From assembly GCA_033026295.1 (NCBI GenBank), contig CM065176.1, forward strand, positions 9,279,945-9,343,944: a DNA stretch of 64,000 nucleotides. Direction: 5' to 3'. The first letter of the stretch is position 1, and every line of letters begins with the position of its first letter. Of the stretch, positions 1 to 11,133 are shown one piece after another. This DNA is from Channa striata (lineage: Eukaryota > Chordata > Actinopteri > Anabantiformes > Channidae). A model generated the notes under the pieces. The model was not told the origin of the DNA. It did not search any database and worked only from the letters and a program-made list of their open reading frames with translations. Both the position numbers and the translations under genes were made by a program.

Positions 1-2087
1 GTGTGTACGAGAGAGACAGCAGGAGGAGAGAGCCGAGGAGACACTGTTTATATGTCCTTGTTCTGGGCTGTGTGTGAGAGCAATTGAAAGCATCAGACGA
101 AGCTCATGCAAAGTTTAAATATGACACACATACTGACTGTAATGAGGTCATGATGCTGCATGGTTCCTCCAGTGCGCTCGTGTTTCACGCGTACGCGTAT
201 TTACTTTTCCAACAACTCGTACAGGTACGATCACAGCTGGCCGCCGCCAAGCAAACCTGTTGTTTTCGGCCTGATTTGCAGTTGCCGTGCCCTGTAGCTC
301 CTAGTTTGTTGCCAGAGGAACGTATTTTCCCTCTGTTGCATTCAAGGCCACTAATCTGCATTACTGAATGAGACAAACAAAATTAATCGAAAGCCTCCTT
401 TCAGTGAACATGTGAAAGAGCTGCCTCCCAAGTCACCGCACATCACCACTGCTCCACATGCACGCCAGATTTATTTTCACAGGACTCGAGCCAGATTTTT
501 GATAGTTGTAAAAGGAATGGCATAGATTTACTGCATCCACAACAAATGTGTATGTATTCCTTTATGAGTTCTTTAGCTATTACTCACAAGGAGCTAGTTT
601 GTCAGTGCTGTGTGTGCTCTTTTTGTGCTCTGTACTCCCACAGTAATGAATGGTGCTGGTTAGACTATTCTGTCTCCGTCAGGCTTTTGGGGGGCCTACA
701 GAGAAGCTCCTATAGGGTTTCATTAATCTGGCTGTCAGAAAGTATATGGGTGCTATCTTTTGTACAGGTCATGGTGGGCAGCTGTGTTACCACTGCCCTC
801 TCCCTCGTACTAGCTCTTCATTCCCTGACAGGGCAGTCCATGGGATGGTTGGCTGGCTGACTTGCTGTCAAGCGAGTGTGGGAGAGACAGGAGGGGGCAA
901 AATGCACGGCACGTGGTTTAACTGTCTGTACATAAGCCTACTCTATAATAATGAATAAAACAATTGTTTTCTGCGGGCTGGGAAGTCAGGGAATTCCAGG
1001 AATTTTGAAAGCTGTGATCTCTTGTTATGTGCGATTGCGAAGTAGGCAGAGGCAGGTCACAAAAAATCTGGGTCGTCAAAAGATGTGTTTAACATTTCAT
1101 TGTATTGTTAGTGGATGCGAGCTGTTGATATCTGTATGAAACTGTGTCATACTTAAACATCTATATAATGACGATCACATTTGTCATTATGTGACTGAAT
1201 CAATACGTATTTTATGATTGTATGACCAGCCTGGATGGGGCACCACTTATTGATATAAGTATGTTCACAGAGTGTACACCGTGCATATATTTTCAAACAA
1301 CCTCCAAATGAATCTAAAAATATGGAGAAAAAGGAGAGAAATCGGAAGAAAGTGTAAATATTAAATTCCCCTTAGTTTTCCAGGCTTTGCAAACAAACAC
1401 TGTAATTCTTGAGCATCTGTGCATTAGAATGTTTCGTGATTTTGTAATTTTTATAATTCTAGATAACATTAGATGTGTCACTGCGAGCTTATTGTGCAGC
1501 TCGTGGTGCATTCGTCGTAGTTTTCTGCTCAACCATCAACATAAATTATTAATGCTTGTTAACTGCTGTTAAAAAGAAATATGAAATATGCAGTACTCAT
1601 CTATAAATTGTATTCATGTGTTTCATTCCAGTGTCAACTCGCAATGGATTTACAATATTGTCCATCCATCACGGCTGACAATATGGTGCAACTACAAAGT
1701 AAAACTGTTATATGTGCAGCCTCTCGTAGATTAAACACTGAAATTCGGAGTCCTCAGCACGACAGCAGTGAGAGTAAATCCAAGGATGTTCGATATTGTC
1801 AGATCTGAAATCACCCAATATGCACAGATCCCATAGCTGGTTTCCATGTGTATGTGTCACATTTTTTTTCCGTTTATTGCCTGTGCTAAATAACACCTGC
1901 TCCTTGTTCATCTCTGCGCGGCCACACCTAAGAGGTGCTACTGTGACACGATGCTTAATAACAATCAAGCACTCTCTCAATCCGAACCGAAGCAGCCTAA
2001 TCCTGCCTGACAGAGAAAACACCTGATGGCCCTGCGTGCGGCTTACCCATCTCCATCGCTGCTCACCCCAGCCATGGCTGCAGGCAC

Positions 2088-2145
2088 GCCAGCTCTTTAT
2101 CTGTGTGGTTTTGTGTACAATATTTTCATGACTGACTGAGGTTGC
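2088..2145 (+). repeat. 58-bp direct repeat, copy 1
   Basis: From GCCAGCTCTTTATC to GACTGAGGTTGC. Copy 2 is at 2751-2808 in the same orientation with three mismatches. Flanks upstream of both copies are weakly similar, the downstream flanks are not. Confidence 0.9.
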
Positions 2146-2750
2146 TATGGACTATAGGCAGCAGCAGCAGCAGCAGGTGGCTCACGCTCTCTGCCAGACA
2201 TTTTATTTGAAAGATCTTTAGTTACATTCAGTCCAGCGTCTTTGATTTTGAATGTGTTTAGTTTGCTCGTCCAGGTATGCGGGTGAAGAAAGAGACACGC
2301 TTCTACAGTAGTTAAAGTTATTTTATGAGAAGCTGTAGGAGCGATTAGAAGTTGAGCCCGATCAATCATTATTGACTGGGTGCAGACTTCAAAATGGATG
2401 CACTGTACACAATTACACATCCAAGGCAACAGTACAGTAATGACATTAATAGAGGCAATACAATAATACTTCAAATGACGGTAATCCTTGGAAGCGGGTG
2501 GGAAGCGGGTGGGGCATCCTCTGCTCACCCCCCCCCCCCTCACCACCCCCACCCCCTTCCAGTTCTGATGGCAAAGGACTACCAGCTTTAAAAATATGAG
2601 GTGGATCTTCTGTATTTCAAAACAATGACATGATTAATCACTTCTTCCTGTCAGTTAAGATTCAGCCTTATATGGTTGGCCTATCATATTGATTTCTGAT
2701 CTGCAGTTTGAAGCAGACACGCTGCTTGCACCAACCTCTGCTGCCAGCCT

Positions 2751-2808
2751 GCCAGCTTTTTATCTGTGTGGTTTTGTGTACATCATTTTCATGACTGACT
2801 GAGGTTGC
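2751..2808 (+). repeat. 58-bp direct repeat, copy 2
   Basis: Same orientation as the copy at 2088-2145, 663 bp away, with 55 of 58 positions identical by eye. No terminal inverted repeats or target duplication were seen. Confidence 0.9.
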
Positions 2809-3632
2809 AGTCCAGGATGATGTAAGCCTGTGTTAATTCATTGTGGACAGTGCAGGCTTTGTTCTGTGCCCTTTGGTGCTGCACTAAAGCTGTGCAGGGC
2901 TCGCATATGTGACCTCTACCATTGTAGCGCGATGTGAATTTGAAGCTTTGTTTTGTTGTTACAGTTGAATAAAAAGAGAGCCAGGCGGGAGAGAAGTGGA
3001 GCATACTTTAGCTTTCCACTTGGATATTCTTTCTTCAATGTTAGTTAGCATTTTTGCCTCATTAAGTTGTTTATGTCTTTAGTACTCCTGTGACATAATT
3101 ATCCTAGTAAAGGTTTTATTCAAATATGCAACAGACCTGCTTGAAAAGCTTAAGTCTCTTACTTTAAAAAAGATTGTTAAGTGATGTGAAGATTTGTGAA
3201 AAGCAAAGAAAGGGCAAGTAGAAGAGACAGCCTTTGATGTATTGCGTGTCAGTACTAACTGAGATCTAGACAAAGGTTTTAAATCTTACCCTTTAGTAAA
3301 GACGCAATATTTGTTGAGGAAGCCTTTGTGGTTTTACCTAATCAGCATTTTCACAGTCTCCATCAATAATCTAAAACCACAGGTATACTTAACACAGGAT
3401 GAAGAGAGTCAAAACCTACTTTGCTCTATTTCCTGACCTATTTGTGGTGCATCACTGGCATTATATTGCAGTTGCAAAAGTACATTCACCCAACTTAATG
3501 ACAGAGCACAGCCATGCTGACAATTTCCTCATGTCTTCTTGCTTTCCAAACTTGAAATGAATGTATGTACTGTACTTTCTTGGTGCTGGCAGATTTAGTT
3601 TTCACTTAATGCTCCTTTTGTTTTCTCTTTAG

Positions 3633-3839
3633 GTCTGAGCTACAACAGCCAAACATTTCATCTGAACAGCATGAATCCACATCCTGTTTCAAGTGAATAA
3701 GTGCAAACAGTCAGCATTCAGTTCACTGCTAACCTTTGGACCGTCGCACAGAGACGCCCCTAACCACCATACTGTAACATCAGCCAGGCTCTGAAAGGAC
3801 GGCTTCATTACCCTGTCCACCCACCCAATTAGGAGCCAG
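3633..3839 (+). other. znf536: znf536 5' untranslated part of the first coding exon, with upstream splice acceptor
   Basis: A polypyrimidine tract followed by AG (3615-3632) marks a good splice acceptor just before this segment, so at least one noncoding exon should lie further upstream, inside or outside the window. All frames are closed here, and the frame of the start codon has TGA at 3636 and 3792. The last codons before the ATG still read Ser-Gln, as in the mammalian SQMALLANQ stretch, so this may once have been coding. Confidence 0.6.
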
Positions 3840-5457
3840 ATGGCACTTTTGGCCAATCAAATTATGGATGCGAGGATTCTCAGCAGTATGAACGGGAGAG
3901 TCGAGCTTTCCCAGTTCTTGAGAGTCACCAATCAGAGCATTGTCTCCCAGGTAAGCTCAGCTCAGGATGACAGCCGCAAGAATAGAAAGTATCCCTGCCC
4001 GTTGTGTGGGAAGCGTTTCCGCTTTAACAGCATCCTCTCCCTTCACATGCGCACACACACCGGCGAGAAGCCCTTCAAGTGTCCCTACTGCGACCACAGG
4101 GCTGCGCAGAAGGGCAACTTGAAGATCCACCTTCGTACTCACAAGCAAGGCATTCTCGGCAAAGGCCGCGGAAGGATTAGAGAGGAAAACAGGTTGCTTC
4201 ATGAACTGGAGGAGAGGGCGATACTGAGGGACAGACAGATGCGAGCTGGTCGTGTTAGCCATCAGCAACCGTCTAAAACAAACCAGCCTCAGAAGCCCCT
4301 GCTGCAGACCGTCCTGACGCAGCCTCAGTTTTTAGGCAACGATGGGGCGGCAGAGAGCCAGCCTCATGCATCCACCTCTCCTAAAGTGACTGCCAACCAC
4401 GATGAGTCCATCCAGCCCCAGTCCTCTGGTTTCCGCTGCTCATTCTGCAAGGGAAAGTTCAGGAAGCAGCAGGAGCTTGAGCGCCACATCAGGATCTTGC
4501 ACAAACCCTACAAATGCACCTTGTGCGAGTTTGCTGCCTCGCACGAGGAAGAGCTCATTGGCCACGTGGAGACAACACATATAACGGCGGACTCCGTTTC
4601 AGGACAGAGGCCTGCTGTAGGGGCTGGTGACAAGGGGAAACCCATTGGTGAATTTCCTTGCGAGGTGTGCGGCCAGACCTTCAGTCAGGCTTGGTTCCTC
4701 AAGGGTCACATGAGGAAACACAAAGACTCTTTCGAGCACTGCTGTCAAATCTGTGGCCGGCGTTTCAAAGAGCCCTGGTTTCTCAAAAACCACATGAAGG
4801 TCCACCTCAACAAGCTTGCCACTAAGAGTATTATTCCTGCTGAGCATGACACCTCTGTTAACATGAGTAACCTAACACAGGACCACCAGAACAACCTCTA
4901 CTCCCACTACATGTCCCGCCTTCACAACAGGTTCCTCACGGCTGAGAGAGCTGACCAGCCAGACTATAACCAGATACTCGCAACAGCGAGCGTTGACATA
5001 AAGGTTAGAGAGATGTTAGGGAGGATGATGTCCTCGTGTCCAGGCCCTCTGACAGATGTAGAGAGCTCAGCGTTGTTGAGTTTAAATCATCTCCACCCTC
5101 CGCTAAGCTCCGCTAGCATGGAACATCTGCAGAAAATCGTTTCTAACAGAGAGACACATAACAGCAGCAGCAGCAGCAGCAGCTACTCAGGTTGGCAGAT
5201 CATGGCACCGGGGCTGTCTGTCGAACCGCCAGCGTTCAGTGCTAAAGACCAGCAGCAGCGCTCCTCCTACGTGCCCGAGAGGTGTCTCCCTCTAGACGAC
5301 GGCAAAATGGGTCTCGGTGATCCAGACGCAAACGTCATCAGCAGACCTTGTAGCCCAGGCAGTGCGAGTCAGCAGGGGCCGGCAGAGATGATGACAGAGA
5401 AGGGGAGCTCCCACTCTGGAAGTGTCCTGGACCATCGGCCTCAGTCCTCTTCTCCAG
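3840..5457 (+). CDS. znf536: znf536 coding exon A: start codon and six zinc fingers
   Basis: Encodes residues 1-539 plus the first base of codon 540. It carries the three finger pairs, the serine run 442-448 (seven AGC codons, 5163-5183) and a Ser/Pro/Gln-rich tail. The start is taken at ATG 3840 because an in-frame TGA sits at 3792-3794 with no ATG between. The start context has C at -3 and G at +4, so it is only moderate. The exon ends at CAG|GTACGG (donor G at 5458); reading on gives only 12 more residues before TAG at 5496-5498. After the sixth finger, the region that in human ZNF536 carries two further fingers is here only low-complexity sequence. Confidence 0.87.
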
Positions 5458-8400
5458 GTACGGGTAACACGGTCACAGAAAGGTTCTTGTTTCTGTAGAG
5501 TTTTAAAAGTCTAGTTGAAGGGGCCCTAAATTGATTTTACACATTAGGTTCACTTTACTCAACAGGAAGTGAGTAGGACTACTGCTTAGCATCAGGTATA
5601 ATATAATAACATAATTGGGGTTATTGTTTCACAATAACAATTAAATTAGCACATTTGGTAAAAGAAATTATACATTTCTTACCACAGTGAAATTAATATC
5701 ATTTGACAAAAGTCCTGGCAGGATTCAAACTACTTTTTTCTGTAGTGTTTTTAAAATCTCGTAGAAGGCGTCCTTGATTGATTTTACACGTTACTCAACA
5801 GGAAGTGAATAGGACTACTGCTTAGCGTCAGGAATTAGACACCAATGACACAATTGGGGTTATTGTTTCACACTAGGAATTAAATTAGTATATTTAGTAA
5901 AAATATACAAAATTACACGTTTCCCAGCGAAAAGAATATGCAGGCCCCTCTAACCGTTATTTTTTCGATCTCTCTCTTTTGCTTTTTCATAAAGTCACCC
6001 AACTTTAGTGTAAATCGTTTGTCTGTGCTTTGCAGGATTAGTTTGTGATGTGTGATGCTAAAATGACAGACATCACTTTAAAATATGCCTGGCACAACAA
6101 AAGATCCAATTAGCACATTTCATATTCTTTATATATACGTTTTCCGTTTTTGAAAAATGTAATGTCTAGGTGACAGCTGTGGCCTCATCTTTTATCCCAC
6201 TTACTGTAGGTGGACATGTAGCGCAGGGTCAGTTACACCAGCACAGATATTACCGTCATCCGCAGAGACTTTGTCTTCCTTTTAAAGATAATGGCATCAT
6301 GTTGAATCGTAGGGATAATTAGTACCCTCTATTTTATATCCGTCACATCCCCACCCCTTGCCTACGGGGGCACAAGATGTTAATGCATGCCATCTGGTGT
6401 TTTTAATGATTTGATATATACCACCTAGTGATTTTTATGATTTGATCTACCACCTGGTATTTTTATTGATAGTCTTCTGTTCCACCTGGTGATTTGGATG
6501 ATTCGGCTCTCTGGGTAAATGCCTTTCTTGTCATGGCATCCTGCTAACATGTTATCATGAGCCTAAATTACTGCTTCAACATTGTTGTTAAGAGAAGAGA
6601 AGAAAAATAAATCCAAACTTTTGTTCTCTTTCTTCATAGCTTATGACTACGGTTATTTTTTTTTCCCCCCAGCTCTGGGCTACTGTTGTTATGTACATCT
6701 AAGTCTGATGCGGTCTTGTGGGATTGGATCCACTATCCTCTTAAATGATGGCCGTATAGCAGAGATAAATGGATCAGGTCTAATCTCATTAGATGTTTTG
6801 TTTCCATATTGTACACACATACTGGCATCGGAATATTTACATACCACAGTTTATGGCCAAATCCCTCTCTGGTTGCTCTTTAAGAAACATATTCAAGCTC
6901 TGTTGTTTTTACTTTCCCTCTTCTCCCCTATCTCTAAGACCATACGGTGTCACTTCCAGAAACATTTATGATAGCTGGCTAGCTGAGGATTTGAGTGCAC
7001 ACAGTTCTGGGATGGCACATTCAGTATCAGACTCTAATTTCAGTCAATATTAAGCATGGAAACTAATTCATTGTAAAGGTCAGGCGTCATTGCTTTAGTC
7101 AGTGATGGATCCGGCAGGCTTTCTCTCCCCCTCTCCTCCTCTCCTCCTCTCCTCTCTGTTCTTAGTCCTGTGTAATGGTAGACTCACTCTGGGGGCTTAG
7201 CACCGCATTGTTTAGCTCTGACAATATATCCCAGAGACCTCTGCAGCTGCTCCCTGTGCTCACAATGACAGATTAATTAACACAATCACACGCTGCTGGC
7301 CCTGGCTCAACACACAGGTCTGCTGCGGGACAGATAGGTAAATCCTACACATATGGAGAACACGCACCACTTGATGAGGGTTTAATAACAGGGATAAGTT
7401 TTTTCGGAGGTGGGGGTTGTAACTGATCAAGTCTGTCTGTGTCGATGGTTGAACGCGGAGGAGAGGAGAGGGAGAGAGCGAGTGTTTTCTAATTCAGGAG
7501 TGCAGAGATGCCGGGGAAGAATTGCCACTGCCAGATGTTCAGCTTGAGGAACATTGATTAGTCCAGAATTACTGGCTGAATTATTCATAGTCAGCCTATG
7601 GTGGCCATGAAGTTATTGATGTTCGCAATATGGATAGCAAATATAGTACAGTCATGGCTGTCAGCGCGAGAGGCGGCTTCTTCGCTTGGTACATCCAGAT
7701 ACACTAGTGGATTTAGATTTCCAACTACAAACATCCAGCATCTTAAATGAGACTTTCTGCTTTGATTTCAGCGCGAGGCGCGTGTTACGAATTACTCCTT
7801 TCAATATCTAATCAGAGCAGATTTCCAAATGCACTTTGACTTTAATTATAATCTGAGATTAAGAATAATGACTCTTCTTAAAATGATAAACTAATGAAGG
7901 GTGCATGCTTCAGGCCTCTGACCTACATTGGACAAGTTAGATTCCAGCTCCATATAAAAACATGCCTGACAAACATAAAATGCTCTGACAGTTATTAATT
8001 AGTCCCATTCAATACTCTTAACCTCAAGGTCAATGAGCAGACACCATGTAATGATGTTGTCCCCACACGTGTTTTGTGCCCCATTCCGTGCTTTTACGCT
8101 GCTTTTACTGTAAAAGCCAAGACAGCCTGAAATGATAAGCGTCTGTAAAGCCGTGAATGGTAATATGAGCTGCGGTTCACCCAGAAACAGATAAAACAGG
8201 CTGCTGTACTCAATATCACTTTTCATTCTGCCGTTACTGTTACATCAGTCTCTCCTTTGTAATAGCTGACAGTAAAAGCATCTTTTAACTAAACGGGTCC
8301 TTATCTAACTGGGCCCTGCGTCGGGATTCACAAATTCTGCTCTTATTCAGAGATCAGAGTCAGTCCGACTGGTTTGTCGACACTGATTACCTGTTGGCTT

Positions 8401-11101
8401 TTCCATCTCCCTCTCACTTCTGTCTTTTAATCCTCTTTTTAATTATTATTGCAGATATGAGGCTCAAATTAAGCTCAAAATGCTTGTTTTCCTAGCATGC
8501 AGATAAAAAGATTTACCCAGGGAGTTCTGAACACCTGCCTTGAAATATTGTTCCACCGTCTCCTGAATGCCATTTGGCTTAATTGACTTGGAAACGTCCC
8601 AAATGCGTCATTGACTATGTGGTCTAATTAATATTAATAATATATGCTATTATAAACATCAAAGAACATCTGGTGCCCCTGTTTTTCTCACCAGTCTTGT
8701 GTGTGACTCTCGTTCTCACTCTGTTTCATCTTAAACTAAAGCAGCCAACATGTATCTCTGTTTTGCATTGCAGGTGCTTGATTGCACATATATAAAAGAA
8801 GCCGCAGCCGCACAGTATATGGAGTTTGATATCTACAATATAACTGCCAAACGTCTGTGTAAGCATGTAGCATGTGAGCCTGTGATTGCATTGACGGTGA
8901 TGTATGGTTATAAATCTTAAAGCCTATTTCCATATGAAATGAATCACTTGTCCAAGCCCAGCTGCATGCTTTTCCATAGACACGGCTCACTGGAGGCATT
9001 TATTTATTTATTTACTTTTTTCCTCCGCCTTGCACATCCAGTAAGGGCGGATAACTCATACGCATCACTTCATTAGATGCTCTGTGTTAGGTGAGAGAGG
9101 CTGGGGTTTGTAATGATGCAGTAATTGGAGTTTTTGGTTGATAAATCTAAGCTCTAAAATTACTCCCCTCACATAATGTGAGCCTCGGCAGTGTAAGTAA
9201 ATCTTAAACTGATTAAGTTAGCATGAACCAGGCAATCACAAAGATGGCACCCGTCCAAAGAGGAGAGAAAAAAGGCAGACTCTTCAGTCTTTGTGTTGTT
9301 TTACCGCTCTCATGTAGGCTGGCAAATGGGTTTAGGAAGGTCCACGCTGAAAGATGAGGTCAGATATATGTGTTTTCTGCAGTTGGAGCTGGCCGGTAAT
9401 GTCATCGTAATTTAAGCCACAGAATAATTGAGATATATAGTGTGTCTGAAAGAGTTCCATTAAGCTGTTTGGATTTTTTGTCTGTTACTGGAGACAAGGG
9501 TGTGGCACCGTTGAAGTGTCTTTCCCGCTCTTGCGCACCCACACACATGTAATGTGCACAGACACCCGGTCAAACGCACTGTAAACACCGGCGGCTCGCA
9601 CGCTCGCACGCACGCACAGACTACGCTGGAAACGCTGGTGACTGACTTTAGTCCAAGGACATGAAATGTGCCATTTCAGCTGTGATTTTTCAATTTCATT
9701 AGGTTCAGCTCTATTTAATTAACACGTGGGTGTTATTTTCCAGTTTTGTACGTTCGAAATGGTAAAAAACTGCCAGCTTTTACTGCCATTCAGCTCACAA
9801 TGGTGGTTTTTCTATTAAAGTTGGAAACAAAGTAAAGTAACAACTACAGATCATTAGATTTAGATTTACCTCAGAGAATTACCTCAGGGTCAGATCTTGA
9901 GGTGTATGAAATTGATATTTCTCTGGCGGGCATGAATCACTGTTGTAACTCAGATATTAGTCCATTAAAGAAGAACAATAAGGCATCAATATGCATAGAA
10001 TTAAATTAATGGTGGTGGGTTTATCTCCCTATTCCAGACGCATCCCTAAAAGACACAGTATAATGTATGACCTGACCTTCAAATGCCAGGAGAGTGTTGG
10101 GCAATAAACTGCCAATATTTGTGGCTTAATGGCGTCGGATGACTTTTACTGTAATTGGAATGGCAGCGAAACAGCTGGGCTGTTTAAAGACAGTGCAAGG
10201 CTGAGGTCTCAGACAATCACTAACTCAAAATGGTCACAGAGAGTGTGTTTAACCCTGAAGGGTGTTTCTGTGATATCTATAAGGATTAAACCGAAGGTAA
10301 ACAGAGGGAAGAAGACGCTTAAATTACCCTTAATTAAAAGTTATGGTGTGCAGAATCAAATCTTCGATCCAGATGGATATTATTCACTGGCTAAAAGGAA
10401 AAAAAATTACCCATTGTCATTCTCCACAATAATACACTTTGTACTTTTTGAATTATGTTCCCATCGCACCATTTCTCAAGTATGAAGCAAAAATAAACTC
10501 TGCTACAGCATGCGGTTAATCAGAAGTGCTCACATGTTGGACTTCGTTATTTCTGACTGGGAAACCCACTTACTGGTTTTGATGGAATGAGGTTCTTGTC
10601 TGCGACATCTGCCTTGTTCTGGTTGCTTTACAATTTCACTGTTTATTATTTCTGGAAGAATCTTGTTTGGTGTTAACATCTTTGGGTGTATTTATTGCAC
10701 ATGGTGGTGGCGTCCATACTGTAAAATGATGGATCACTGGAGCTGAAAGCTGATTACAAGCTTGATTTACTGCAGGGCAGCGCTTAAATCATTCAACTCA
10801 GGCTGGTGTGGGATTGCAACATTTTTCATGTTTAGACAACAGTTGTTGGTACATACTTTTCTCTGAACAAATCCTCGGTGTTCCCCATATATACATAGTT
10901 TGGTAATTTCATTTGAATTCCTTCATGTTTTTGCTGCTATTTCTGCATTAGGTGAGAAAGTCTACAGGTGTCCACTCTCCAGTGACTACACCGCTGCACA
11001 GACAGCCTCCCTTGGCTTCCATCTGGATCGCTACCACTTCCCCCACTGGCAAAACAGCAGGAGTCTTTCGTCTCCACTGCAGCCCACCAGCACCAGCACC
11101 A

Positions 11102-11133
<32 letters not shown>

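Larger units (their letters stand above)
1..3632 (+). other. Noncoding sequence, probably intron upstream of the first znf536 coding exon
   Basis: No conserved open frame is seen. The acceptor at 3631-3632 implies that this is intron, at least in its 3' part. It holds a short CAG run (2159-2175), a C-rich stretch at 2519-2555 and two copies of a 58-bp block (2088-2145 and 2751-2808). Confidence 0.5.
5458..10951 (+). other. znf536: znf536 intron A-B (5.5 kb, phase 1)
   Basis: Bounded by CAG|GTACGG and CATTAG. It starts with a diverged tandem duplication (5491-5940), followed by a short minisatellite (6391-6506). From about 7190 to 9750 it holds AT-rich blocks with many TAATTA, TGACAG and ATTGATTA-like motifs, which look like candidate conserved noncoding elements. 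No extra zinc-finger exon was recognised in it, although the two missing fingers would map next to it. Confidence 0.75.

Noticed and set aside
10900..10951. Open frame upstream of exon B that would give a separate start methionine
   Set aside because: The acceptor CATTAG at 10951 and the exact phase match with exon A show that it is intron.
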